In this document: piece after piece, positions 31,308 through 42,420 of the stretch
How the letters are laid out: each line of letters begins with the position of its first letter
How positions within the stretch are numbered: the first letter of the stretch is position 1
Source of the DNA: Sacculina carcini
Taxonomy: Eukaryota > Arthropoda > Thecostraca > Sacculinidae
DNA: 64,000 nucleotides
Reading direction: 5' to 3'
NCBI GenBank assembly: GCA_916048095.2
Contig: OU696595.1
Location: forward strand, 335,001-399,000
Notes under the pieces: model-generated
Seen by the model: only the letters and a program-made list of their open reading frames with translations
The model's database searches: none
What the model was told of the DNA's origin: nothing
Position numbers and translations under genes: made by a program

Positions 31308-33113
31308 CTCCCCCTGTTGCTCATCGCAACAAAAACACCGAGGGGCTACACGCCGTCGATTAGACCTCCGAGGCGATTCTGCGGGTGCAAAGTCGCGCGA
31401 TGCCACGTTGGCCCTCGGGGCTCGCCCAAAACTCACAAACAGCTCGTCCTTGTCTGAACTCGGTTGCTTAGCGACTTCGGGTTGAGTATGTCGCATACGC
31501 AGGTCACGAACATGTCGCGGCACACCGTCAACATCCACCGAATGATTGGACACAACACGGGTCACTACGCCGGGCAAATACTTGCTGTAACAGCGACTGT
31601 CTGGTGGCTTTGTCCACACCAAGTCACCTAGAACAAACGGACAATGTTCGACGTCTTGGCATCTCGCGGGCAAATGACTGCGTCTCACACGCCCTGTCCT
31701 GTCCCACACGTCCTTAACGTTCAAGTGTCCATTCCTCCACTTCACTGGGGCGGAATCTACAAAGTGACACTCGTCCCACTTTCGCACTACTGCGTTCACC
31801 TCGCGACGGGTGACACCTGGGTCGGCTTTGCGAGCAAAAACCAGCGTCTTTCTTACGCCTGGGTGACGAGAATCGTGATGAGAATTCTTAATCAGTTGAC
31901 TTCTGTCTATGCCAGCCGCACAAACCGGTGCGTCACGTAATTCATCATTAGCATGCCATTTATCATCGGTGAGACCCAGCGCAGTGTGAGTGGGCATCCG
32001 TGTGCCCTGTGTCACAGAATCGTACGCACATGGATTGAATGTGATATGACCGTCGGCAGATATACACAGGCCCTTCAAAGACGTAATTGCATTCATTCCC
32101 AAAATGAAATCAAACCCCAGTGGCCTTGTCTGTGAGACAACGACTCCATGGCTCGGCACAAATTCACCACCAACACTGAGTGTCACTGTGCCCGTGCCCA
32201 AGGTCGAGAATATCTCACCGCTCATGGTGACGACACTCACCTTTTTGCGCGCCCATTTGCTGCAGCAGGACACATGTACTATGCTTTGACTGCAGCCTGT
32301 GTCGACGAGCACACGTCGCTCAACACCGTCGATGGTCACATTCACCGTCGGTAGCGCCATGGCTAGTTTTGTCTCGGAGAGGAGTCCGGCGCTGACGACG
32401 CCTCTCCGCTGTCGTTTCCCGACTTGCCATGACTGCCTCGGCCGTTTTGCTTGTTGTGCTTGTCGTGATCTGTTGCCGTTGCGGTTGGATGGACAATGGC
32501 GCTGGATATGACCAATGCCTCCACAACAGAAACACTTGATTTCTCGCTGTGCTGTATGAGTTGCTGTTGGTCCCCTGGCGGCCAGACACAGTTCGTTGTG
32601 CTGGTTCTCTTGGAACAGTATGCGAGCCCTAGCTGTCAGCTGTGGCAGATCCAGCGACTCAAGTCGAGAATTCGCACGCAACGTTGTGCGCACCTCTGCA
32701 GGCAAACCCGAGACAAATGCACACCGGAGAGCCATGTCAGGCACTCCACCAAACACTGAAGCCAATCTCTTGAGATCAGCCAAGTATACATCGGGCGTCT
32801 CGTTGGGGTGTAGAGTGCGGGCATGAAACCGCTCGTAGGCTGTGTATGGATCAATTCCAAATGCCGCTTGCAGGGCCGACTTCACCTTCTGCACGCACTT
32901 TCTGTCAGAGATCGGTAGCTGCTGGTACACAGAAAAAGCACCACCGGCTAGACGCAGAGCAATAACGGTTGCCACGTCAGTCACGCCTCGAAGTTCACAT
33001 ACGAGTTCCAGTCTGTCCAACCACTCTGTGATATTCTGCGCGTCCGATCCACTGAACTCCGGAATTAGACGCACGTCCATGCTGGTCCCTTGTTCATCAC
33101 CGTGCACCGACAT
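31248..33113 (-). CDS. Gypsy-D gag-protease-integrase-tail fusion (RT and RNase H deleted)
   Basis: A single 621-codon frame. Gag occupies roughly residues 1-190 and contains a CCHC knuckle (CFCCGGIGHIQRHC, about residues 190-205). An aspartic protease follows with VDTGCSQSIVH (about residue 265) and the second conserved segment FDFILGMNAI. The frame then passes straight into the end of an integrase H-H-C-C region (NSHHDSRHPGVRKTL...WDECHFVD) and an integrase C-terminal domain (FVLGDLVWTKPPDSRCYSKY, PGVVTRVVSNHSVDVDG). RT, RNase H and the integrase catalytic core are absent without loss of frame. The last 17 or so codons lie inside the LTR. It could still make gag and protease. Either it is a recent in-frame deletion or a non-autonomous lineage that kept the frame by selection. 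No LTR or primer site is visible upstream. Confidence 0.85.
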   Translation of the reverse strand: MSVHGDEQGTSMDVRLIPEFSGSDAQNITEWLDRLELVCELRGVTDVATVIALRLAGGAFSVYQQLPISDRKCVQKVKSALQAAFGIDPYTAYERFHARTLHPNETPDVYLADLKRLASVFGGVPDMALRCAFVSGLPAEVRTTLRANSRLESLDLPQLTARARILFQENQHNELCLAARGPTATHTAQREIKCFCCGGIGHIQRHCPSNRNGNRSRQAQQAKRPRQSWQVGKRQRRGVVSAGLLSETKLAMALPTVNVTIDGVERRVLVDTGCSQSIVHVSCCSKWARKKVSVVTMSGEIFSTLGTGTVTLSVGGEFVPSHGVVVSQTRPLGFDFILGMNAITSLKGLCISADGHITFNPCAYDSVTQGTRMPTHTALGLTDDKWHANDELRDAPVCAAGIDRSQLIKNSHHDSRHPGVRKTLVFARKADPGVTRREVNAVVRKWDECHFVDSAPVKWRNGHLNVKDVWDRTGRVRRSHLPARCQDVEHCPFVLGDLVWTKPPDSRCYSKYLPGVVTRVVSNHSVDVDGVPRHVRDLRMRHTQPEVAKQPSSDKDELFVSFGRAPRANVASRDFAPAESPRRSNRRRVAPRCFCCDEQQGECNFILLIRGARASDARDVR

Positions 33114-33139
33114 GGCCGAAATAGCTTGTGGTTGTATTG

Positions 33140-36100
33140 GTTGTATTCAACGTACAAACGAGCTGATTGGGTCCGCTATGATTGCTTGACACTGGAAGCC
33201 ATGGGCAACCCCACACTTCGACCCAGCGTCGAAGATTTTACTGAGGCCATTCTCACTTGTGCCAAACAGAGCATTCTGCGTACGGCATCGCGTCCCCGGC
33301 GGCGTCCTGTTCCTTGGTGGACATACGCGTGTTCTACGGCGTTGCGAGAGCGACGTCGTTGCTGGGGTTGCTTCCGGCGCAACAGCACGGTGGCAAACAT
33401 GCTTTGCTTCCGCCACGCTCGCGCAAAAGCTCGATGGACCTTTCGCGAGGCGAAGCGGGCCTCGTGGGTGTCCTATGTGTCCAGCATTAATCAGCATTGT
33501 TCTATATCCACTATATGGGACCGTATAAAGCGCATCTCTGGGAAGTACCGTCCCACTCCACTGCCTTCTCTGAAGATCAGTGGCGTGGACGTGATAAATC
33601 CGGAGCATGTTGCTGACGAAATTGGCCGATATTTAGCGGAGCGCTGTCGTGCAAACGTAGACGACCCTGATTTTGCGGCGATCAAACAGCAGTGCGAGAG
33701 ATCACCCGTTGGTTTCTCCACCAACTGTCAGCTGCCAATCAACAGCGATTTTTAAGCATCTGAGCTGAGAACAGCCTTGCGATCGCTTCGCGATGTCGCT
33801 GAAGGCCCTGATGAGGTTCACAACGTCATGCTGAAACGTCTGTCGCCCACAGTGCTGTCCACTTTGCTGCAGGTCTTCAATGATCTGTGGAACGCTGACG
33901 CCGATGCTGCTGAACGAGACTTCTATTCATTTTAATTAACTTTCGCATTCCGTATTCGGACTTTCATCCTATTATACATCGTTTTATCCGTTCTCGCTGG
34001 CAGCTCTCCTGGGACGAATGAGGTACTAACAAACTAAAAGCAGTGAAGCCCGAAATCGGACATTGGATGTGCTCTTATCGCCGGAAGAGGTCCGAGGAGG
34101 TAGCGCTCTGTCGTCTGCGTGTGGGTCACACGTACGACACGCATCGCCATATTCTACTCGGACAACCTGAACCCACGTGCAGCGCATGTAATGTACGTCT
34201 CTCCGTGCAACACATCCTGGTGGAATGTCCATCATCCTAAGAGGCGCGTCAACGTTGTCTTGGATCCGTTCGGACTATTGACGAGGTTTTGGGACATGAG
34301 CAATCGGCGGTCATTGAGGGCCGCATTTTGGAATTATTACGGTTTTTGCCTTTTAAAACTATTTATTGATTTTTATTCTTCTGACTTTCATATTCATATC
34401 ATTCACCCTCACGCTTATTTATTTCATCGCTCCATTACGTTCATTTGCATAGTTTTAGTTTAATTTAGTTAACAACAGACTGGGGGTGCCATATGGTCCT
34501 AGAGGCCGGTACACCCCAAAAACTCAATACTCAATCACTCAATCAATGATCTGTGGAATGGGGAGCAGTTTCCAGCCTCCTGGCGACGGGCAATCGTGAT
34601 ACCCATCACAAAACAGGGCAAATCGGGCGATCACCCGTCTGACTATCGCCCGATATCGCTGACCTCCAGTCTCTGCAAACTGTTTGAGAAAATGGTTTGC
34701 AGACGGCTGGTGTGGCTTCTGGAATGCGGTCGGCTGTTCAATGATGTTCAGTGCGGATTTCGCCAGGGTCGCTCAACGTTAGACCACTTGGTGACCATTG
34801 ACTCTCGCGTACGTGAAAGTTTCGCGCGAGGTCACCACGTCGGGGCGATATTCTTTGACATCGAAAAGGCATATGACACCACATGGCGACATGGAATTCT
34901 TCGCAAACTGCATCGCTGTGGTGTCAGAGGCAACATGCGGAGGTTCGTACACAATTTCCTTTTGCACCGCACATTCTGTGTGTGTGTGTGGGGAACTCCC
35001 TGTCTCGTCCGTTCGATCAGGCAGAAGGCGTTACACAGGGTAGTGTGCTCAGTGTGGCCCTTTTTGCCATAATGATCAACGACATTGACAATCATTTGCC
35101 TCCCTCGATTGGACGGTCTCTATTTGTGTACGACTTCGCCGTATGGTGTTCTTCCCGCAGCACTGTTGCTGTCCAGCGTCAACTGCAGCTGGCGGTGAAT
35201 ATAATAGAGACTTGGGGAACGCGTAACGGATTCCGCTTCTCGACGTCCAAAACGGTCGGTGTTCACTTCTGCCGCCGTCGAGGTGCCTGCCTTGACCTGG
35301 AAGTGGAATTGTACGGCAGTGTTGTCTCATTCCAACGCACGGTTGGGTTTTTAGGGGTGACGTTGGACTCGCGCTTGACCTACACCGACCATATTTCACA
35401 GCTGAGAACCACATGTCTAAAAGAACTGAATGTGCTGAAGACTGTTTCCCGCATGCGGTATGGAGCAGATCGACAGTCCCTTCTCCTTCTGTATCGCCCG
35501 TTAGTCAGGTCGCGTCTCGGTTACGCAAGCATCGTATATGATCTGGCTTCGGAGTCAGCAAAAAGCGGTTTGAATGTCGTACACCACGCAGGGATACGCA
35601 TTGCCACCGGCGCGTTTCGCACGTCGCCAATCGTCAGCCTCATTGTTGAGGCTGATGAGGCTCCACTGGCGCTCCGTCATCAAGAGCTGGGCATGCGTTA
35701 TTCTTGCAAGCTGGCAAGCACCGTGAAAACCCCGCGTATGACGTGGTATTTTCCCAGCATGTGCCTGAGCAGCAGCACCTTCAAGGACATCAGTGTTCTG
35801 TGCTGTTTTGCAGCAAAATGAAGACACTGCTGGAGTCATGCGGGATGGGTGCTAACGACGTCCTCAGACAAGAATACACGGCGGAGTCACCCTGGGAATT
35901 GGTCACACCCGAGGTTGACGTCTCTCTAGCAGCTCTGCCGAAACACCGTACAGTGCCCAGTGTGCTTCGCTCAAACACACTGGAGCGAATTCATTCTTAC
36001 GGACGGTATACTGCCTTGTACACTGATGGATCTAAGTCGGTCAGTGGTGTGGGTTGTGCGTTTGTGAGTGGAGGTACGTGCCGCTCGAGCACGCTGCCAC

Positions 36101-36537
36101 CGAGCGCCTCCATTTACACGGCCGAACTTCACGCTATCCTGCTGGTCCTGGTATTTATTCGCTCATCTTCTTTTTCATTGTTTTTAGTCTTATCAGACTC
36201 CCTTAGTGCTTTAACTTCATTATCGTCTTTCTCCTCACATCCTCTTATACAGGGGATATTTATCTCTCTTGACATCATCCACCACCAGGGCAAGCGTGTA
36301 AAGTTCTGCTGCATTTCGGCCCATATTGGTATTTTGGGCAACGAGCGAGCTGACAGAGCCGCAAAAAGAGCTGCTGAACGAGACTTTAATTCATTTTATT
36401 TTAACTTTCCCATTCCGTATTCGGACTTTTATCCTATTATACATCGTTTTATCCGTTCTCGCTGGCAGCTCTCCTGGGACGAATGTGGTACTAACAAACT
36501 AGAAGCAGTGAAGCCCGAAATCGGACATTGGATGTGC
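33140..36537 (+). pseudogene. LINE-R: RT plus RNase H LINE, 5' and 3' truncated and interrupted
   Basis: The plus-strand frame starts in the linker between endonuclease and RT (TYKRADWVRYDC). It reaches VFNDLWN, is split by a nested LINE at 33893-34542, then resumes: FPASWRRAIVIPITKQGKSG, YRPISLTSSLCKLFEKMV, FFDIEKAYDTTWRHGI, EGVTQGSVLSVALFAI. The catalytic YVDD/YADD box reads FVYDFAVW, so the first aspartate is tyrosine and the enzyme would be dead. Frameshifts lie near 34985 (in a TG run) and 35720. RNase H follows: LYTDGSKS, AELHAILL, LSDSLSALT, NERADRAAK. The copy breaks off at about 36537, before the CCHC tail. RNase H points to the I/Nimb/Outcast-type group. It is in the host-gene sense direction. 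Confidence 0.85.
33893..34542 (+). mobile_element. Nested 5'-truncated LINE-R copy with target-site duplication
   Basis: TCAATGATCTGTGGAA is present on both sides (33877-33892 and 34543-34558); its first bases are ambiguous because the LINE tail is also TCAATC-rich. The insert begins within the RNase H end (GCTGAACGAGACTTC, compare 36370). It has the tail zinc knuckle CSACNVRLSVQHILVEC and the 3' UTR with ACTGGGGGTGCCATATGGTC, and it ends in (TCAATCAC)-type repeats. Stops interrupt its coding part. Confidence 0.9.
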
Positions 36538-37090
36538 TTGTGCAGGAGCGATGCGCAATGTATCCACACGGATCAACGTTGGCGTGTTAACTGCGTGTAT
36601 TCTCAGGGAAAACTCCCTAATCAGCTTTACATGACGTGGCATGACCTAGGTCATGACACGTCATGTCACATACACGCGAATATATTTAAAACAATAAAAA
36701 GAAATTACATTAACAAAAAAAGAATCAAATAAATATTGCAAAAAGAATATAAATTTACAAAGGATTAATCAAAATGATCAACTTTCCAAAACAATAACAA
36801 ACAAACAAGGTGATACAATTCTAACGCAGAAAACTAACTCATTATGTCATTGTCGCACTGTGTTCAGGTCGTATTTGTGTACACTTATATGAATCATTAT
36901 AAGTGTTGTTTCACTCTATATGTGAATATATTATCAGCCACACTAACAGTGGTGCTTAACCCTTTGTTTTAGTTGCGCAAATGTGCTTGAATGTGTGTGT
37001 CATTGTGTGTTTGTCGTGCATAATTGGCACGTTGTTGACGTGCATAATTGGCGTAATTGGCGTTGTTGACGTGCATGTTTGCTATGGCAG
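36538..37090. other. Intron sequence without a recognisable gene
   Basis: Sequence from the LINE-R break to the next exon. A TGACCTAGGTCATGACACGT inverted motif lies at 36648-36667. Short GCATAATTGGCGT direct repeats lie at about 37015-37070. Nothing else is identified. Confidence 0.6.
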
Positions 37091-37218
37091 GAGTCGACTG
37101 ATGAACAGTGGTGTCGTGCCATGAAGTACGTTTCTCAAGTGTCCGAGCTCAACTATATGTCACAAGTGGTCATTATGCTGTATGAAGACCCCACCAAAGA
37201 CCCGCTGTCCGAGACTAG
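37091..37218 (+). CDS. PPIP5K: PPIP5K exon (phosphatase-like domain, part 8)
   Basis: Encodes [20 protein letters not shown] then [20 protein letters not shown] and ET. ELNYM-Q-VIMLYED is a signature of the family. The acceptor is GGCAG ending at 37090. The donor GTAACA at 37219 is followed by (AC)n from 37226. It starts in phase 0 and ends with two bases (AG). Confidence 0.97.
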
Positions 37219-37225
37219 GTAACAC

Positions 37226-37227
37226 TG

Positions 37228-37287
<60 letters not shown>

Positions 37288-37505
37288 CCATTAAGGAGCC
37301 ATGCCCGATGGACATTTGTCATATTTTTATTTATCTCCTTATGTTATCATTTAATTGATTGTTTGTGTATGACAATAAATACAAATCTACAATCTACACA
37401 CGGACACACATACACACACAGACACACACACACTGACACACACACACACACACACTGACACACATACACACACACTGACACACACATACACACACACACA
37501 CACTG

Positions 37506-37603
<98 letters not shown>

Positions 37604-37730
37604 ACACACATACACACACACTGACACACACACATACACACACACATACACACACACATTGACACTCGCACACACACACTGACACATACACACGTACACA
37701 CACATACTCACAAATTTACTTACATCCACA
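37226..37730. repeat. Two (AC)n blocks inside a 564-nt intron
   Basis: (AC)n at about 37229-37283 and again, with TG interruptions, at 37395-37728. Between them, 37290-37394 resembles a LINE 3' end (GACAATAAATACAAATCTAC). The intron ends in a GT-rich stretch (37741-37780) before the acceptor of the next exon, so (AC)n and (GT)n again sit at opposite intron ends. Confidence 0.9.
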
Positions 37731-37782
37731 CATACACACGCTGTATGTATGTCAGTCTGTGTATCTGTGTGTATGTGTGCAG

Positions 37783-37879
37783 GTTTCACGTTGAGCTGCA
37801 CTTCAGTCCGGGAGTGAATTGTGTGCACACCAACGCGCCGCAAGGACCCGGCTTCAGGCCTCAATCACGCAGCAACATG
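37783..37879 (+). CDS. PPIP5K: PPIP5K exon (end of phosphatase-like domain)
   Basis: Encodes [20 protein letters not shown] then [23 protein letters not shown] closes the conserved domain. The NC...PGPGFRP wording matches what I recall of protostome orthologues, not the vertebrate form. The acceptor is GCAG ending at 37782 and the donor is GTGTGT at 37880. One base completes arginine at the start and it ends in phase 0. Confidence 0.96.
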
Positions 37880-38142
37880 GTGTGTCATTCTACACGCGCC
37901 ATATTGTGTCATTTTGTGACATAATATTCTCACACAACGACTCACAAAGACGCATTAGTGGTGGATTGGTGTTGTTTTTGGCGTGGCTAGTCGGCTTGTA
38001 GTGGAGTGTAGAGCAGTGGTCTGCAACATTTTTCTCTGATTTAACAATTTCCTAATGCGCCAACTCTTCATTTTCCACACAACAGCACTGATAAATCCTC
38101 TAACTTCAGTTTTTCTTACAAATTTAGTTCGGTTTGATAAAA
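37880..38142. other. Intron sequence with one hAT-like end
   Basis: No gene. GAGCAGTGGTCTGCAACATT at about 38011-38030 resembles one terminus of hAT-type non-autonomous elements; the partner end was not found. Confidence 0.4.
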
Positions 38143-38364
<222 letters not shown>

Positions 38365-38827
38365 TTACATTAAGACATTTATATCGCGCTTTTCACCCGA
38401 GGGTCTCAAAAGCGCTCACACACACACACACACACTTAAGCACAAGAGCCATACACATACACAATCACGAACACACACACTCACCTACATACACACACAC
38501 AAAACAGACAAGTACATATACGCACAAACACAGACACACTCACGTTTACGTACTCAAAAACACAAAAATACACACGCACACACATATTGAATAAGATAGC
38601 ACAGCAGACATACAGCACAGAATACAACACAAAATACAACACATTAATACAACACAGCAGGCATACAACGACATACACTCAGATTGACAAATCACAACAC
38701 AATAGACACACAAATACAAACCAGAAAACACCACATAACAGACATACAAAGACATACACTGAAACACATAGACAGAGAACACAACTCAACAGACACACAA
38801 ACACAGATAACAGAGCTCAACAGAACA

Positions 38828-38865
<38 letters not shown>

Positions 38866-38882
38866 ATACACATACACATACA
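38365..38882 (-). repeat. LINE 3' UTR remnant (TATATCGCGC tail), AC-rich
   Basis: ACATTTATATCGCGCTTTTC...CTCAAAAGCGCTCAC is the TATAGCGC-type 3' tail signature shared with the LINE fragments at 29895 and 38883. It is followed by AC- and CA-rich sequence to 38880. No coding part is visible. Confidence 0.6.
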
Positions 38883-40325
38883 CATTACATTACATTACAT
38901 TAAGATATTTATATAGCGCCCTACACCTAGAGGGTCTCTAAGGCGCTGCACACACACACACACACACACACACTCAAGCAAAGTACATACACATTCACAA
39001 TCACACACACCAACACACACACACACATGCACACAGACAGCAATAAAACAGTAAAAAAAAATCAAAATCAAAATCAAAACACAAAACATAACAAAAAAAC
39101 ACAACAATACACAGACGGGACATAGAATGGACAACAAACATATACAAGAACAGGAAACACATACGCTCGCACAAAGAGAAAAAAAAGAGAGGGGGACAAG
39201 GACACTCACACACACGCACATAAACACAATAGATAAGTACATAAACGCACAAAATAAACAATACATTCACGTTTACAGATAGCATATTAAAACTACACAG
39301 GAGATAACACATTTAGACAACACATCAGTCATACAAGGACATAAGCTCAGATTGACAACACACAAAACAATAGACACATTAATGCAAACAAAACTGAAGG
39401 CAACACACACACAGACAGAAAGGGACATACAAACACAGATAGTGGAACCCACAGAACAATACACAGACAGAACATACAATGGGAAGACATACATAAAAAA
39501 AGATAGAGAGACACATAGATGCACACACAAACAATTTATATTAGACCTAGTAGACAAGAAGAGGAAACTATCAGACTTTGTAATCACTACTAATATACGT
39601 ATTATTATTAAGACAGTAAAAAGACTTACTTAGGAAAAAATTTTTAGTGTGTTTTTTGAAAAGAGAAAGAGATTTGATTGAGCGTATTGAGGGAGATAGC
39701 CTATTGTAGATGCGAGGTCCTAAGATAGAGAAACAGCGATTGTAGTGAGAATGCCTAGAAGGAAAGGGAGGTTCAACTAGTAGAAAATGATCCTTAGAAG
39801 ACCTAAGAGAAAGAGATGAGGTTTTATAAGACAGAAGGTCAAACAGATACGTAGGCTTACGAAATGAAGAGCTGAATGAATAATTAAACAAATACGATAC
39901 TCAATAAGAGCCTTGATTGGAAGTAACTTAAGTTTGTGTAGAGAAGAAGAAACATGAGAACCCGAAGGAAGATTAAATATCATACGACAAGCTTTATTAA
40001 TAATAGATTGAAGTTTCCTAAGCTGGCGGTGGTTGAGTGATAGTAGAAGAGAACAGCAATACTGAACTTTGCTAAAGATGAATGAGTTAGCTAACTTGAA
40101 AGCAGCAGAAATAGTTATATATCTACGAATGGAATAGATACGCCTGAGCTGAAAGTTACAGCACCTAATAATGTCAGAGATGTGTGGATCAAAAGAAAGA
40201 GAGCTATCAAAAATGATACCAAGACTACGTACAGAGCAGGATAGAGGTATACTAAGAGAAGTAGTACTATTAGAAGATGGAAAGAGAATATACTTAGTCT
40301 TATCAGGATTAAGTTTGAGATGTCA
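38883..40325 (-). pseudogene. L2/CR1-like LINE 3' fragment, second copy
   Basis: Minus strand, from about 40325: LKLNPDKTKYILFPSSN, VRSLGIIFDSSLSFDPHISD, AAFKLANSFIF, LNHRQLRKLQSIINKACRM, then in a shifted frame SILGPRIYNRLSPSIRSIKS and FKKHTKNFF. These are the RT thumb and C-terminal region of a CR1/L2-type LINE. The 3' UTR (39620 to 38883) ends with TTTATATAGCGCCCTACACC read on the plus strand at about 38910 and an (ATTAC)n-like tail next to (AC)n. Frameshifts make it inactive. Confidence 0.8.
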
Positions 40326-40367
40326 CACACACACACACACACGCACACACACACGCACACACACACG

Positions 40368-40398
<31 letters not shown>

Positions 40399-40480
40399 AC
40401 ACACACACACACTCACACACACACACTCACACACACACACACACACACACATACACACACACACACACACACACATACAT
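40326..40480. repeat. (AC)n microsatellite
   Basis: (AC)n with GC and TC interruptions abuts the 5' break of the LINE fragment. From 40481 to 40848 I see no gene or repeat family. Confidence 0.9.
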
Positions 40481-40848
40481 TTAATCTTCTCTCCGACTTT
40501 TAATTTCTCACTTGGTAACCCCTCTATTCCCCACCAGTGGGTACGGACAGGTTCCAACAGGTTACGGACCACTATTTTATCAGCTGGCCAGTGGGACATT
40601 TCAGTTTTCTCACCTGGATATATCTACCGCGCACTGGTTTCAATGTAGTTTATTTCAAGCGTTTTTGCTGCCTGGACGTTCCATCACAATTATTTCTGAT
40701 TGGCAGCGGGCGTGCTCGCCTATCTCCACCCAAGTGATGGGCAGACAATATTTTCTCGTTTGTTTGTGTGTAATGTAGAAGATAATGATAGAAAAACAAA
40801 TGATAGCTCGTCAAACTTCTCGCTAGTTAAACCTTCAGTGACATTCAG

Positions 40849-41125
40849 GGAACCCGGCGGAGGAGAATTTCTTGAGTGAATTCTATAATCCCACAGTCCC
40901 TGTCCACCAAGCAGTAAATGATGGTACCAGATATCAGTCATGTGTTGTGTAATGCATTATGGGGTTGTGCCCCTCTCTAATACGTCTTCCGTTCTTGTGG
41001 CGTCATAGCGTGGAGAGGGTCGGCTTTGTGGTGGCAGCTAACTACACGGGGCACACCTGTGTGTGCTCCGTAAGTTTCGGCCTCTCCCCGTGTAGCAGCT
41101 GCCACTTGAGGCGTTTAATGTTTAA
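40849..41125 (+). mobile_element. tRNA-derived SINE, copy 2 (head mostly lost)
   Basis: Begins at the end of the B box (GGAACCCGGCGGAGGAGAA). Body segments match copy 1: TGGTACCAGATATCAGTCAT, GTGGCGTCATAGCGTGGAGA, GGTGGCAGCTAACTACACGG, GTGTAGCAGCTGCCACTTGA. Orientation is opposite to copy 1. Confidence 0.85.
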
Positions 41126-41351
41126 CCTTTTTGCTCAAATCTGATCCCAAGATAACATCTCAAGTCACTGAAGGAGGGTTGACTAGCGAAACGTTTGATT
41201 ATCAGAACTGCTATTTGTTTGATATCCTGCGTTATACATCAGCAAATGTTCAAATATGTGTATGTTTCAATGTGTGTCCCTGTATTTGTGTGTGTTCGTG
41301 TGTGTGTGTGTGTCCTGTATACATGTGACCCTGTATATATGTGTATGGTAG

Positions 41352-41663
41352 CGGTCGAAAGCCGGGCAGAGCGCGGCCAGTGTCCCCTGTTCCTCCTCTA
41401 ACCTCTGCTCGTGCTGCACTTCTTGCACCTGTTGCACCGGTGGTGCTGCGTCACTCAGTGCCGGCCACCAGTCGGCCGCGTGTTGCCACATCTCAACCGT
41501 GCCGCCGCCTCACCACGTCACCGCCTGTGTGATCGAGGAGGAAGATGACGAGACACGGCCTGCTACTGTCTCGACGCCGTGTTCAGCCAAGCCAGCCAGT
41601 AGGGACGGCGTGCTGCAGCGTGATAACTTGCAGAGTTGGGCGTGTGAATGTGACGACGGTTGT
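41352..41663 (+). CDS. PPIP5K: PPIP5K candidate exon (cysteine-rich C-terminal region)
   Basis: A 312-nt in-phase open block between TAG at 41349-41351 and a strong GTAAGT donor at 41664. It starts and ends in phase 0, matching the previous exon. The peptide has a cysteine-rich stretch (CSSSNLCSCCTSCTCCTGG), then CHISTVPPPHHVTACVIEEE and an acidic end NLQSWACECDDGC. After the phosphatase domain the PPIP5K C-terminus is long and poorly conserved, so this fits by position and phase rather than by similarity. Base composition is clearly more GC-rich than the surrounding intron. Confidence 0.65.
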
Positions 41664-41829
41664 GTAAGTTTTGTAATGTTGATTTCCATCTTTCTTCCCT
41701 CTTATCTCTATCTCTCTATCTATGTGTGTTTCTTTATGAAACCAGTCCTGAGATTATCCTACACCAATAGCTGCAGCACCAACAGGTGCTTGTTCTATAA
41801 TATATGTCTTCTTTTTTCATTCAATTCAT
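41664..41829. other. Intron sequence, no feature
   Basis: Nothing recognised. Confidence 0.5.
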
Positions 41830-41944
41830 GATAGCAGATGTCAGTCATGCGTACATGCTTTCCATGAAGATCATTCTTTCTAATATGCCTCCCTTTTCTA
41901 TCCACACAGCGTGGAGCGGGTCGTTTCTCAGGTGGCAGTTAGTA
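41830..41944 (+). mobile_element. SINE, copy 3 (eroded)
   Basis: GCAGATGTCAGTCATGCGTA, TAATATGCCTCCCTTTTC, CACACAGCGTGGAGCGGGTC and GGTGGCAGTTAG follow the order of the other two SINE copies. The head is lost, and the body is cut by the hAT MITE that follows. Confidence 0.7.
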
Positions 41945-42202
41945 TAGTGGTTCTCAACATTTTATGGTACTCAACCCCACAAGTTGTATATGTGCATTCA
42001 CCGGGCCATTCGTATTTGAAGTAGTATAAGAAATATCACATATCACGTACAATCAAGACAGTCGCTCAGTAGGCTACCAAAACATGATGACCAAAACATA
42101 GCTTAACGTCACGAATCATACGCGAGTGGGTTAACCAAACCACCGAACCTTTGAAACTGACTAACCTCTGGGGTTTGATCAAAACCATATTAAGAACCAC
42201 TG
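41945..42202. mobile_element. hAT-type MITE inserted in the SINE
   Basis: The left end TAGTGGTTCTCAACATTTTA and the reverse complement of the right end, CAGTGGTTCTTAATATGG, are imperfect terminal repeats of the common CAGTGGTTCT hAT type. Flanking 8-mers AGTTAGTA and AGCTAGTT agree at 6 of 8 positions, an eroded target duplication. The interior carries no gene. Confidence 0.65.
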
Positions 42203-42420
42203 AGCTAGTTTGCTACTGATAACTTCACATTTGCTTCTCGTGTGTGTGTGTGACGGTTTCTGCTTATAAGTTTACACCTTTAGTTTTTGTACACAACATT
42301 GAAAGATATGTTAACGTATCAAAGTGATTTATTAGGTTCTATGTTGGCTGCCGTTTTTATTTTATTCTGTCGTCGGCTTATTCGCTGTCATCACGCAAAC
42401 CGTGTGTGTGTGTGTTTCAG

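Noticed and set aside
32842-33189. Plus-strand frame opposite the Gypsy-D gag
   Set aside because: Antisense shadow of gag with no independent similarity. The same reasoning removes most frames opposite the Gypsy and Copia pol genes.
42241-42396. Additional exon before the (GT)n at 42400
   Set aside because: It is AT-rich with no acceptor or donor in a consistent phase.
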